Source of the DNA: Rhodanobacter soli
Lineage (GTDB): Bacteria; Pseudomonadota; Gammaproteobacteria; Xanthomonadales; Rhodanobacteraceae
Assembly: GCF_040548735.1 (NCBI RefSeq)
Contig: NZ_JBEPSD010000001.1
Coordinates: 1,240,001-1,304,000 of the forward strand
DNA: 64,000 bases
Direction: 5' to 3'
The translations under genes were made by a program, and so were the position numbers. The stretch's first letter is position 1, and each line of letters begins with the position of its first letter. Under the pieces are notes generated by a model. That model was not told the origin of the DNA. It made no database searches and worked only from the letters and a program-made list of their open reading frames with translations. Shown one piece after another: positions 28,020-36,736 of the stretch.

Positions 28020-29423
28020 TCAGTGGCGGATGCGCACGATGCTGGTCATGCGGTCGACAAAGGTCTGCTTGTCGTTGAACAGCATCGGCAGCAGCGGGGT
28101 CACCGATACCGCATTGAGCTTCACGTGCGCCTTGCTGCCGTCGGCCTTGCGGTAACTCATGCCGCCCACGTCGTGGATCACGTACGGCTGGCCGTGCAGC
28201 TGGCCGATCACCATCATCACGTGGCCGGGGATATAGACCAGATCGCCCACCTGCAGTGCGTGCGCGGCCTTGATGCGCGCCTCGCGACTGTCCTTGTCGG
28301 TGAACAGCCGATGCTCCAGCGCCGGACTGATCGACTGCTTGCTGGTGTCGCGCGGCATCTGCACGCCCATGCTGCGATACACGTCGGATACAAAGCCGCT
28401 GCAATCGCGGCCATCGTACGAATGACCCCAACCGTAGCGCTCGCCGAGGAACTTGAAGGCCTGGCGGATGATGTTGGCCGGGGTGAGCGGCAGATAGTCG
28501 CTGGCGGTATCGGTGTTCTTCTGCAGCAGCGCGGGCGAGAACTGCAACTTGCCGGCCGCATCGCGCCACGGCAGTTCCAGCGTGTACGCGGCGTATGCCG
28601 TCTGCCCGTTCACCGGCTGATCCGGCGCCAGGCCACTGGCCAGTGGCACGCGCGTGCTCATGTCCAGTTGCAGCTGCGACACCTCGGGACGCTCGCGGGT
28701 GAACACCGTGCGTTCGCTGGCCCCGGTGATCACCCGGTACGGCGCCTTGTCGGCGTAACCGAAGACCTGCGCCGCACTGCCTTCGGCCACATTCTCCTTC
28801 CTCGTCCACGCGGCATAGCGCGGGCTCAGCACGAACAGCCACTGGCCGTCGGCACTGGCATGCGTGATCACCACCGGCACGCCGGGGAATTCGGCGGTCT
28901 CCTGGAAGCGGTCGATGTCGGTGTCGCCTTTCGAGCTGAACACGCGCAGGTCCGTCGGAAACGCGCGGAACGCGGCACGCTGCACGATCAGCCCGTAGCG
29001 CGCGGGCTGGCTGGCCGGGATCTTGTCCAGGGCAAGATCAGCCGCCATCGCATCGAACGTCGCTGACGGCACCGGCTTGCCCTCGACGTCGTACAGTTGG
29101 CGCGTGGGCCGTTCCGAAATCGCGTTGATCCAGCCACTGACCTGCTCGCGGGAGAGCGTGGCCGGCAACTTGCGCAGGTCGTGCATCGACGGATCGAGCT
29201 GCAGCAGCTTCGCGTTCTGCGCCTCGATCACGGCGCGGTCGAGGATCACCCGATCGGGCTCGGCTTGCAGGCCGATCCAGAACGCGGGAGTGAGCTGTGC
29301 CTCGCCGACGCCGAGCACGCCGGATGGCGGCACGGTCAACGCATCGTTCGCCTCGCGCGCCTGCAGCGGTGCGCCGGCGAAGGCGAGCGCAAGCGCGGTG
29401 GCAGCAAGCAGGGGAAATCGCAT
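28020..29423 (-). CDS. Exported NlpC/P60 endopeptidase with SH3-like domains (YkfC-like)
   Basis: This 467-residue protein has a signal peptide (MRFPLLAATALALAFAGAPLQA). An N-terminal ~300-residue region fits the SH3-type stabilising modules of this family, followed by a C-terminal NlpC/P60 domain. The catalytic Cys is C341 (GRDCSGFVSDVYRSMG) and the His is H401 (IPGHVMMVIG). YkfC-type enzymes cut the gamma-D-Glu-diaminopimelate bond of free stem peptides that have a free N-terminal L-Ala. ATG 29423 has AGGA eight nt upstream; ATG 29450 (overlapping the DUF819 stop as TGATG) would add nine residues. Periplasmic location is inferred from the signal peptide, whereas B. subtilis YkfC is cytoplasmic. 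Confidence 0.9.
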   Translation of the reverse strand: MRFPLLAATALALAFAGAPLQAREANDALTVPPSGVLGVGEAQLTPAFWIGLQAEPDRVILDRAVIEAQNAKLLQLDPSMHDLRKLPATLSREQVSGWINAISERPTRQLYDVEGKPVPSATFDAMAADLALDKIPASQPARYGLIVQRAAFRAFPTDLRVFSSKGDTDIDRFQETAEFPGVPVVITHASADGQWLFVLSPRYAAWTRKENVAEGSAAQVFGYADKAPYRVITGASERTVFTRERPEVSQLQLDMSTRVPLASGLAPDQPVNGQTAYAAYTLELPWRDAAGKLQFSPALLQKNTDTASDYLPLTPANIIRQAFKFLGERYGWGHSYDGRDCSGFVSDVYRSMGVQMPRDTSKQSISPALEHRLFTDKDSREARIKAAHALQVGDLVYIPGHVMMVIGQLHGQPYVIHDVGGMSYRKADGSKAHVKLNAVSVTPLLPMLFNDKQTFVDRMTSIVRIRH

Positions 29424-29449
29424 CGTCTTGGTCCTATGTTGAAGCTGCA

Positions 29450-30607
29450 TCAGGTGGCCGCCAACGTGGACAGGATCGTCGCCACTAGCAGGCCGAAACC
29501 GGTGCCCAGGATGTAGCCGAGCAGGGCCAGCAGGATACCGACCGGCACCAGCGCGGCCGAATAGCTGGCCGCCAGGATCGGCGTGGCCGCCACGCCGCCA
29601 ATATGCGCCAGCGAGGAGATCCCGCACAGGTACAGGTCGAAGCGGAAAAGTTTGGCGCAGCCGATCAGCAGCACCGCGTGGATCGCGATGATGGTGACGC
29701 CGCACAACAGGTACAGCGGCGCCGCGGCGATGCCCTGGAAGTTGCTCTGCGAGGCCAGCACCGCCACCACGCTGATCAGCATGGCACTGGAGATCGTGCT
29801 GGCGCCCGGAAACTCCGCCAGCGGCGTGTGCGCCACCACCAGGCCGAAACCGGTGGCCAGCAGGATGGTCCAGGTGGTCGCGCTGATCATGCCGGAAACC
29901 GGCAGCCAGCCGGCCAGCCAGCCCGACACCGCCGCCACCGCCAGCGCCATGCCCAGCCACAGCAGCACGCTGTCGTAGGTGGTCGGCGCTTTGGCCTTCA
30001 CCGGCGCCAGCGGGATGTCGCCGCTGGATTTCGCCCGGGTCCAGCGGTTGAACGCCGGCGCCAGCCGCGCCACCGAGAACAGCACCACCACCCACATCGA
30101 ATAGCCCAGCGCATCGGTCAGCAGCGACATCGCCAGGTAGGTGTCGGACATGCCGATCGCCTGCTTCACCGCGATCATGTTCGCGGTGCCGCCGACCCAG
30201 CTGCCGGAGAGCGCGGCCAGCGGCTGCCAGTCGTTGCCGGGCAGCCAGTGGCGATAGATCAGGTAGGTGCCGATGAAGGCCACGAACAGGCTCAGCGAGG
30301 TGCAGGCGAACACGCCCAGTACGCGCGGGCCGAGCCGCCAGATCGCGCGCAGGTCGCAGTTGATCATCAGCAGGAACAGCAGGGCCGGCACCATGTGCGA
30401 GACCAGCATCGACTGCGCCGCCTTGATCTCCGCGTTGACCTGCCACAGCCCGGAAACCGCCAGCGCGGTGACCAGCAGGTAGGTCAGCACGATCGGCGGC
30501 AACACCGAAAACACCTTCCAGCCGAAGCGGCGTTCCATTGCCGGAAACAAACCGGCGACCAGCAACATCAGCGCCAGGTAGGGCCAGACCGTGTGGATCA
30601 CATGCAT
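29450..30607 (-). CDS. DUF819 family integral membrane protein, candidate murein-peptide permease
   Basis: This 385-residue protein has about ten to eleven hydrophobic helices and the DUF819 pattern (ALSGSWVGGTANMIAVKQAIG near 133-153 and ISSLAHIGGVAATPILAASY near 333-352). It is the first gene of the minus-strand arm, followed by the NlpC/P60 endopeptidase and dipeptide epimerase. DUF819 (YjcL) proteins have no assigned substrate that I know of. The epimerase is cytoplasmic while the endopeptidase is exported, so the locus needs an importer for L-Ala-D-Glu or diaminopimelate. This gene is the best candidate (inference). The two-fold repeated GG(T/V)A motifs suggest an inverted-repeat transporter. 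Confidence 0.85.
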   Translation of the reverse strand: MHVIHTVWPYLALMLLVAGLFPAMERRFGWKVFSVLPPIVLTYLLVTALAVSGLWQVNAEIKAAQSMLVSHMVPALLFLLMINCDLRAIWRLGPRVLGVFACTSLSLFVAFIGTYLIYRHWLPGNDWQPLAALSGSWVGGTANMIAVKQAIGMSDTYLAMSLLTDALGYSMWVVVLFSVARLAPAFNRWTRAKSSGDIPLAPVKAKAPTTYDSVLLWLGMALAVAAVSGWLAGWLPVSGMISATTWTILLATGFGLVVAHTPLAEFPGASTISSAMLISVVAVLASQSNFQGIAAAPLYLLCGVTIIAIHAVLLIGCAKLFRFDLYLCGISSLAHIGGVAATPILAASYSAALVPVGILLALLGYILGTGFGLLVATILSTLAAT

Positions 30608-30681
30608 CCCCTCGTGGATCGTTCGCGGGCATTCGCAGGCTGGCTGGTTTCCACCATCAAGGAATAGCTGATTCTTATCGA

Positions 30682-30731
30682 CTTCGATTGAAGCATAAAT
30701 TATTGACCGGCATTTGCAAGCGTGTTACACA
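30682..30731. promoter_or_regulatory. Divergent control region with dyads (candidate RpiR operator and promoters)
   Basis: An unusually AT-rich stretch between the divergent arms. It holds CTTC-GATT-GAAG (30682-30693), ATAAATTAT (30695-30703), and GTGTTACAC (30722-30730), all dyads. A plus-strand promoter TTGACC-17-TACACA (30703-30731) precedes the transglutaminase gene. On the minus strand TTGCAA-16-TATGCT precedes the DUF819 gene. RpiR regulators often bind AT-rich dyads of this kind; the actual site is not known. Confidence 0.4.
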
Positions 30732-30767
30732 GCGGTTTCAGGGGATTCGTTGCGGGGATGTTTGTCG

Positions 30768-32294
30768 ATGGATACGTTGCCACCGGTCGCACCCAAAGTA
30801 CGCCGCCATGTGCGCGGCTTGCGCGTCGCCGTGTCCCTGCTCGCCCTGCTGCTCGCCGCACCGCTTGCCTTCGCCGGCAACGGCAGCGACGGCAAGGCGG
30901 TCACCCCCATCATCGCCCAGATCGACGCCGGCCACTTCAAGGCGGCCGACGCGGCGATCACCAGCGCCCTGGCACAGCCCGGGCTGTCCGCCGACACGCG
31001 CCATGCGCTCGCGTTCCAGCGCGAGCGCATGCGCCGCATCCTGCTCGACTTCACCCTGAGCGCCGACGACGTCAAGGCACGCGTGCGCAAGCAGATCCCC
31101 GACCTCAGCGACGCCGAGTTCGCGAAGTGGAACGCGGCCGGCCTGTTCGAGCACCAGGTCATCGACGGCAGGACGCTGTACTTCAAGCGTTCGCCCGGCA
31201 ACCTGTTCCGGCTCAGCCCCGAGGCAGTGGCGCGGCGCGCCGTGCAAACGCCGATCGGCGACGGCCCGATGGAGTCGCTGAACGACCACCAGCGCGCGAT
31301 CTACAAGGCCGCGCTGGCCGAACACCGCAGCAGCGTGCTGCCGCGCCGCCTGCGCATGACGCAGACGCTGACCGTCGACGCCGACGCCGTGCCCGCCGGC
31401 GAGACCGTGCGCGCGTGGATTCCGTATCCGCGCGCGGTGCCGAGCCAGCAGGAAGACATACGCTACGTCGCCAGCGTGCCGGCAAAGCACCAGATCGCGC
31501 CCGAATCGGCCATGCAGCGCACGGTATATCTGGAGAAACCCGCGGTGGCCGGCCAGAAGACGGTGTTCTCGGTCACCTACGAGCTGACCCTGTCCGCGCA
31601 ATACCACGCGATCGACCCGGGCAAGGTCCAGGCGGAAACCATCACGCCGGAGCTGGCCCCGTTCGTGGCCGAGCGCGCGCCGCACATCGTGTTCACCGAC
31701 GCCATGCGCAAGTTCTCGCACGACGCGGTCGGCGACGAGAAAAATCCCTATCGCATCGCGCAGAAACTGTTCGCCGCGGTCGACCGCATCCCCTGGGCCG
31801 GCGCGCGCGAGTACTCGACGATCTCCAACATCAGCGACTACGCGCTGCACGCCGGCCACGCCGACTGCGGCCAGCAGACCCTGCTGCTGATGACCCTGCT
31901 GCGCCTCAACGGCATCCCCACGCGCTGGCAGTCGGGCATGGTGTATTCCGACGACGGCAGCCGCTACAGCAACATCCACGACTGGGGCTACCTGTACCTG
32001 GCGCCGTACGGCTGGGTGCCGATGGACGTCACCACCGGCCGCCTGCAACCCGGCCCGGGCGACGACAAGGCGCTGGAGTGGTTCTACCTGGGCGGGCTCG
32101 ACAACTACCGCATCGCGTTCAACGACGACTTCGGCCGCCGCTTCCAGCCGCCCAAGCAGCACTTCCGCTCCGACGACGTGGACTCGCAACGCGGCGAGGC
32201 CGAATGGCGCGGCGGCAACATCTATTTCGATCAATTGGGTTACGACTTCGACTGGCAGGTCCTGCCAGCGACGCACGGACGCAGCGGCAAATAA
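30768..32294 (+). CDS. Exported transglutaminase-like (cysteine peptidase) protein
   Basis: This 508-residue protein has a signal peptide (GLRVAVSLLALLLAAPLAFA, cleaved near 40), an N-terminal region of ~280 residues of unknown fold, and a transglutaminase-like core. The catalytic triad is C367 (HADCGQQTLLLMTLLRLNG), H404 (NIHDWGYLYL) and D420 (VPMDVTTG). In bacteria this fold usually acts as a protease or peptide amidase rather than a cross-linker. As the first gene of the plus-strand arm, it may process peptides or peptidoglycan in the periplasm. An upstream in-frame start would precede the predicted promoter, so the ATG at 30768 is preferred. Confidence 0.85.
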   Translation: MDTLPPVAPKVRRHVRGLRVAVSLLALLLAAPLAFAGNGSDGKAVTPIIAQIDAGHFKAADAAITSALAQPGLSADTRHALAFQRERMRRILLDFTLSADDVKARVRKQIPDLSDAEFAKWNAAGLFEHQVIDGRTLYFKRSPGNLFRLSPEAVARRAVQTPIGDGPMESLNDHQRAIYKAALAEHRSSVLPRRLRMTQTLTVDADAVPAGETVRAWIPYPRAVPSQQEDIRYVASVPAKHQIAPESAMQRTVYLEKPAVAGQKTVFSVTYELTLSAQYHAIDPGKVQAETITPELAPFVAERAPHIVFTDAMRKFSHDAVGDEKNPYRIAQKLFAAVDRIPWAGAREYSTISNISDYALHAGHADCGQQTLLLMTLLRLNGIPTRWQSGMVYSDDGSRYSNIHDWGYLYLAPYGWVPMDVTTGRLQPGPGDDKALEWFYLGGLDNYRIAFNDDFGRRFQPPKQHFRSDDVDSQRGEAEWRGGNIYFDQLGYDFDWQVLPATHGRSGK

Positions 32295-32320
32295 CTACCG
32301 GCAGCTTTTCATAAACATGG

Positions 32321-32337
32321 CATCGACGGCGTCGATG
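32321..32337 (+). promoter_or_regulatory. Perfect hairpin just before the Oar-type receptor start
   Basis: CATCGAC-GGC-GTCGATG, a 7-bp perfect inverted repeat 14 nt before the receptor ATG, next to the ribosome site (GGGGGAGATGGGG). It could be an RNA leader hairpin affecting translation or a small operator. Confidence 0.3.
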
Positions 32338-32351
32338 GGGGAGATGGGGAA

Positions 32352-35348
32352 ATGAGCAACACCCGGACATTGCGCAGAACCGTACTCGGCACGGCGCTCG
32401 GACTGGCGCTTGCCGCCTTCGGCGGGCCGCAGGCATACGCGGCCAACAACGACGGCTCGGTGGCCGGCCGCACCCAGGCTGGCGCCACCGTGGTCGTGAT
32501 CAATCCGGCCACCGGCCTGACCCGTACGATCACGGCCGACAGCGACGGCAACTACCGCTTCCCGTTCCTGCCGGTGGGCCAGTACACCATCAGCGCAAGC
32601 AGCAGCGGCCAGCAGGTCGGCCCGACGCGCAACGTCACGGTGGCACTGGGCACCACCACGACGGTGGACCTGGGCGCAGCGGGCGCAACCAGCCTGGCCA
32701 CGATTAACGTCACCGGCTCGGTGTTGCCGGTGATCGACGTGAGCTCCACCGAATCGGCCACCATCGTCTCGCGCGCCGACCTGGTGCGCCTGCCGGTCGA
32801 CCAGAACGTCACCTCGGTCGCCCTGCTGGCGCCGGGTGTGGTCAAGGGCAATGCCGGCTTCGGCGGCATCTCCTTCGGCGGTTCGTCGATCGCGGAGAAC
32901 GCGTTCTACGTCAACGGCCTCAACGTCACCGACTTCTACAACCGCAACGGCTTCTCCGAGGCACCGTTCGCCTTCTACGACCAGTTCCAGGTCAAGACCG
33001 GCGGCTACTCGGTCGAGTTCGGCCGCACCACGGGCGGCGTGGTCAACGCCGTGGCGCGCTCAGGCACGAACGAACTCAAGGGCGGCATGGAGATCACCCT
33101 GGAGCCCGGCAACTGGCACTCGCGCGCCGACGACCAGTACGACGCCGACGGCCATCGCTACCTTACCGCCAGCCGAGACCAGGACTCGCTGGTGAAGACG
33201 AACGTCTGGGCATCCGGCCCGATCGTCAAGGACAAGCTGTTCATCTTCGCCATGTACGAAGCCCGTGGCAGCAGCCCGCGCAACACCAACAACGCCGGCA
33301 CCACGCTGACCTCCAACAACTCGGATACGGGCTTCTGGGGCACCACGGTCGACTGGAACATCACCGACAGCAACGTGCTGCAGCTGATGGCGTTCTCGGA
33401 CAAGAACAAGAACACCGGCGACGTCTACAGCTACGACTTCGACACCAGCACCATCGGCACCAAGACCAACAAGGTCTTCACCGATACCGGCGGCAAGAAC
33501 TGGGCGCTGACCTGGACCAGCTATCTCACCAACGACCTGTCGATGAAGCTGATGTACGGCCGCAACGAGCGCGAGGCGTTCACCCGCTCGCAGCTGGACA
33601 TCGACTGCAACTACGTCTCGGCAAACAACGCGTTCATGCAGATCCACGACCCGGGCGTGCAGTTGGGCTGCACCAGCAGCTCCACCGTGTACGAGCGCAA
33701 CGACACCCGCAAGCAGGCGCGCGCCGACTTCGAGTGGACCTTGGGCGACCACCTGCTGCGCTTCGGCTACGACCACGAGAACGACACCTCCGACTACAAT
33801 CGCCACTACGCCGGGCCGGGCGCCTACTACTACAACCTCTACACCGCTGACCCCGGCGACACCATCTCCGGTGGCGGCGTAATGCCTGCGGGTTACGACG
33901 CCTACGTGCGTGCGCGCCGCTACGAGATCTCCGGCACCTTCACCACCAAAAACGCCGCCTACTACATCGAAGACAACTGGCAGGTGACGCCCAACCTGGT
34001 GCTCAACGCCGGCGTGCGCAACGACAGCTTCGACAACCAGGATGCCGCGGGCAACAGCTACATCAAGATGAGCCGCCAGATCGCGCCACGGCTGGGCTTC
34101 TCCTGGGACATGAAGGGCGACGGCAGCACCAAGATATTCGGCAACCTCGGCCGCTACTACCTGCCGGTGGCCAACGTGATCAACATCAAGCAGGCCGGCG
34201 GCCTGCTCGACGAGCGCACCTACTATGCGTTCGACGGCTGGGACTACCAGACCCTCAACGGCGTCGAGTACGCCATCCCGAAACTCGGGCCACAGATCGG
34301 CGGCGTCGACGACTCGCAGGGTGATGGCACGGTGGGCGACCTGCGTTCCGAAGTCGACCACGACATGGACCCCGTCTACCAGGACGAGGCGATCCTGGGC
34401 TTCCAGCAGCTGATCAACTCGCAGTGGTCGTGGGGCGCCAGCGCCACCTATCGGCGCCTGCATAACGCGATCGACGACATGGAGATCAGCGCCACCGCCC
34501 AGTGTGGTGAAGACGGCTATATCGGCTGGGTGATGGCCAACCCGGGCAAGAAGGTCACCGTGTGGGGCGACACCAACTGCGACGGCACCGCCGATGGCTA
34601 TCTCACCGTCGACACATCGAAGGAAGGCTGGGCGATGTATGACGCCGACGGCAACTACCTGGGCCAGCGCGGCTGGGTGAAGCCGAAGCGCACCTACGCC
34701 GCTGTCGAGCTGCAGCTGAATCGCGCGTGGGACGAGAAGTGGTCGATGAACGCCTCGTACACGATGTCGTGGAACCGCGGCAATGCGGAAGGTCCGGTCA
34801 ACTCGGACACCGATTTCGACGACACCGGCCGCACCGAGAACTTTGATGACCCATGGGTCAATCTGGGCGGTAACGGCTACCTGCCGAACGACCGCCGCCA
34901 CCAGTTCAAGCTGCGCGGCACCTATGCGCTCACCCCGCACTGGCAGCTTGGCGCCGACGTCAACGCGGCCTCCGGCGGCCCGATCACCGGCTTCGGCGTG
35001 GGCAACCCCTACGACGCCACCAACTACCACAGCTACTTCATCTGCGTGCAGAACTGCGATGCGCCGGCATCCGAGGATCGCGTCTACGAGCGCTCGCCGC
35101 GCGGCAAGTACGGCCGCCTGCCGTGGACCTTCACGCTCAACGCCGGCCTCAGCTATATCCAGCCGTTCGACGGCGGCGAGTTCCGCGTGAAGCTGGCTGT
35201 CTACAACCTGCTCAACCAGAAGCACACCACGGCGGTTGACCAGGACCTGCAGACGTCCATCTCCAATTCCACCAGCGATACATTCCGCCAACCGCTGGGC
35301 TTCCAGTCACCGCGCTTCACCCAGCTGACCATGTCCATCAACTTCTGA
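32352..35348 (+). CDS. Oar-type TonB-dependent receptor with carboxypeptidase-regulatory-like domain
   Basis: This 998-residue outer-membrane protein has a signal peptide (VLGTALGLALAAFGGPQAYA) and a beta-sandwich carboxypeptidase-regulatory-like domain (about 33-110; GATVVVINPATGLTRTITAD and GNYRFPFLPVGQYT). A TonB-box-like segment (LATINVTGSVLPVID) and the plug (about 130-240; VYVNGLNVTDFYN-type region and GGYSVEFGRTTGGVVNAV) follow. The beta-barrel ends in the C-terminal phenylalanine (QLTMSINF). Oar-like receptors are linked to peptides and proteins. It sits inside the murein-peptide arm and is a likely importer of muropeptides or other peptides across the outer membrane (inference). A strong terminator follows. 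Confidence 0.92.
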   Translation: MSNTRTLRRTVLGTALGLALAAFGGPQAYAANNDGSVAGRTQAGATVVVINPATGLTRTITADSDGNYRFPFLPVGQYTISASSSGQQVGPTRNVTVALGTTTTVDLGAAGATSLATINVTGSVLPVIDVSSTESATIVSRADLVRLPVDQNVTSVALLAPGVVKGNAGFGGISFGGSSIAENAFYVNGLNVTDFYNRNGFSEAPFAFYDQFQVKTGGYSVEFGRTTGGVVNAVARSGTNELKGGMEITLEPGNWHSRADDQYDADGHRYLTASRDQDSLVKTNVWASGPIVKDKLFIFAMYEARGSSPRNTNNAGTTLTSNNSDTGFWGTTVDWNITDSNVLQLMAFSDKNKNTGDVYSYDFDTSTIGTKTNKVFTDTGGKNWALTWTSYLTNDLSMKLMYGRNEREAFTRSQLDIDCNYVSANNAFMQIHDPGVQLGCTSSSTVYERNDTRKQARADFEWTLGDHLLRFGYDHENDTSDYNRHYAGPGAYYYNLYTADPGDTISGGGVMPAGYDAYVRARRYEISGTFTTKNAAYYIEDNWQVTPNLVLNAGVRNDSFDNQDAAGNSYIKMSRQIAPRLGFSWDMKGDGSTKIFGNLGRYYLPVANVINIKQAGGLLDERTYYAFDGWDYQTLNGVEYAIPKLGPQIGGVDDSQGDGTVGDLRSEVDHDMDPVYQDEAILGFQQLINSQWSWGASATYRRLHNAIDDMEISATAQCGEDGYIGWVMANPGKKVTVWGDTNCDGTADGYLTVDTSKEGWAMYDADGNYLGQRGWVKPKRTYAAVELQLNRAWDEKWSMNASYTMSWNRGNAEGPVNSDTDFDDTGRTENFDDPWVNLGGNGYLPNDRRHQFKLRGTYALTPHWQLGADVNAASGGPITGFGVGNPYDATNYHSYFICVQNCDAPASEDRVYERSPRGKYGRLPWTFTLNAGLSYIQPFDGGEFRVKLAVYNLLNQKHTTAVDQDLQTSISNSTSDTFRQPLGFQSPRFTQLTMSINF

Positions 35349-35363
35349 TCGTCCTCCCCGATC

Positions 35364-35396
35364 GCGGCCCGCCCGGGTGGCGGGCCGCTCTTTTTT
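35364..35396 (+). terminator. Intrinsic terminator after the Oar-type receptor
   Basis: Ten-bp GC stem GCGGCCCGCC/GGCGGGCCGC with loop CGGGT followed by TCTTTTTT. Classic rho-independent form. Genes downstream (lysA onward) therefore need their own promoter or read-through. Confidence 0.92.
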
Positions 35397-35431
35397 CCGG
35401 TACCACTGCACCAACTACTGATAACGAGCCC

Positions 35432-36736
35432 ATGTCCACGCAGACGACAAGTCGCCCGGCAGCGCAGGAAACTACCCGGGAAACGGATAATGCCCATGGC
35501 ATGTTCGACGGCGTCGATCTGCAGCAACTGGCCGAACGCATCCCCACCCCATTCCACGCCTATTCCGCCAGCGCGATCAGGCAGCGCATCGATGAGCTGC
35601 AGGCCGCACTGGCCGGGCTCGATGCCACCATCTGCTTCGCGGTCAAGGCCAATCCGAACCTCGCCATCCTGCAGTTGATGGCGCAAGCCGGCGTCGGCGC
35701 CGACATCGTCTCGGTCGGCGAACTGCGCCGCGCCCTCAACGCCGGCATGCCGGCCGAACGCATCGTGTTCTCCGGTGTGGGCAAGAGCGCCGACGAGATC
35801 GCCGGCGCGCTGAACGTCGGCATCATGCGCTTCAACGTCGAATCGCTGGACGAGCTGCACACCCTGCAGCGCGTGGCCCGCGCGCAGGAAGTGATCGCGC
35901 GCGCCGCCGTGCGCATCAACCCCGACGTGGACGCGCAGACCCACGCGAAGATCTCCACCGGCAAGTCGGAGAACAAGTTCGGCGTCAGCATCGACGAGGC
36001 GCGCCGCTGGTTCGCCGAACGCGGCCAGCTCTCCCACGTGCAGCTCGACGGCCTGCACGTGCACATCGGCTCGCAGATCCTCAGCGTCGAACCGTTCCGG
36101 CTCGCGCTGCAGCGGGTCGCCGCGTTCTGGCGCGAACTCGAGCAGGCCGGCCACCCGATCAACAGCATCGACGTCGGCGGTGGACTGGGCGTCCGCTATC
36201 GCGCCGGCGTGGACCAGCCGGTGGCCGCGGCCGATTACGTCGGCGTGATCCGCGAAGCGCTGGCCGACTACCACGGCAAGCTGCTGCTGGAACCGGGCCG
36301 CTACCTGGTCGCCGAAGCCGGCGTGCTGCTGACCCGGGTGATCCGCGTCAAGCCCGGCATCGAGCGCAACTTCCTGGTGCTCGACGCGGCGATGAACGAC
36401 CTGCAGCGGCCCAGCCTGTACGACGCCTGGCACGACATCGTGCCGGTGGCGGACGAGCCGCGCCCGATGACCACCTACGATATCGTCGGCCCGGTCTGCG
36501 AGACCGGCGACACCTTCGCCCGCGCCCGCGAACTGCCCGAATGCGCGGCGGGCGACCTGTTGCTGATCAAGGCCACCGGCGCGTACGGTACGTCGATGGC
36601 CTCCACCTACAACTCGCGGCCGCTGGCCGCCGAGGTACTGCTGCAGCGGGGCCGCTACGCCGTGGTGCGGCGGCGCCAGCACTTCGAGGAAATGATCGCC
36701 GGCGAACAGCCGGCCCGGAACTGGGAAACGCCATGA
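35432..36736 (+). CDS. lysA: Diaminopimelate decarboxylase (stand-alone)
   Basis: This 434-residue PLP enzyme of the alanine-racemase fold converts meso-diaminopimelate to L-lysine. K72 (CFAVKANPN) binds PLP, HVHIGSQ is at ~209-215, GGGLG at 249-253 binds phosphate, and C356-E357 (GPVCETGDTF) and Y385 (GAYGTSMAS) are the substrate-site residues, all as in LysA. Xanthomonadales usually carry lysine-biosynthetic LysA fused to aspartate kinase (family knowledge). A free-standing copy amid murein-peptide hydrolases therefore suggests a catabolic role on recycled diaminopimelate (inference). The N-terminal ~25 residues are a non-conserved extension. It overlaps the next gene (ATGA). Confidence 0.9.
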   Translation: MSTQTTSRPAAQETTRETDNAHGMFDGVDLQQLAERIPTPFHAYSASAIRQRIDELQAALAGLDATICFAVKANPNLAILQLMAQAGVGADIVSVGELRRALNAGMPAERIVFSGVGKSADEIAGALNVGIMRFNVESLDELHTLQRVARAQEVIARAAVRINPDVDAQTHAKISTGKSENKFGVSIDEARRWFAERGQLSHVQLDGLHVHIGSQILSVEPFRLALQRVAAFWRELEQAGHPINSIDVGGGLGVRYRAGVDQPVAAADYVGVIREALADYHGKLLLEPGRYLVAEAGVLLTRVIRVKPGIERNFLVLDAAMNDLQRPSLYDAWHDIVPVADEPRPMTTYDIVGPVCETGDTFARARELPECAAGDLLLIKATGAYGTSMASTYNSRPLAAEVLLQRGRYAVVRRRQHFEEMIAGEQPARNWETP

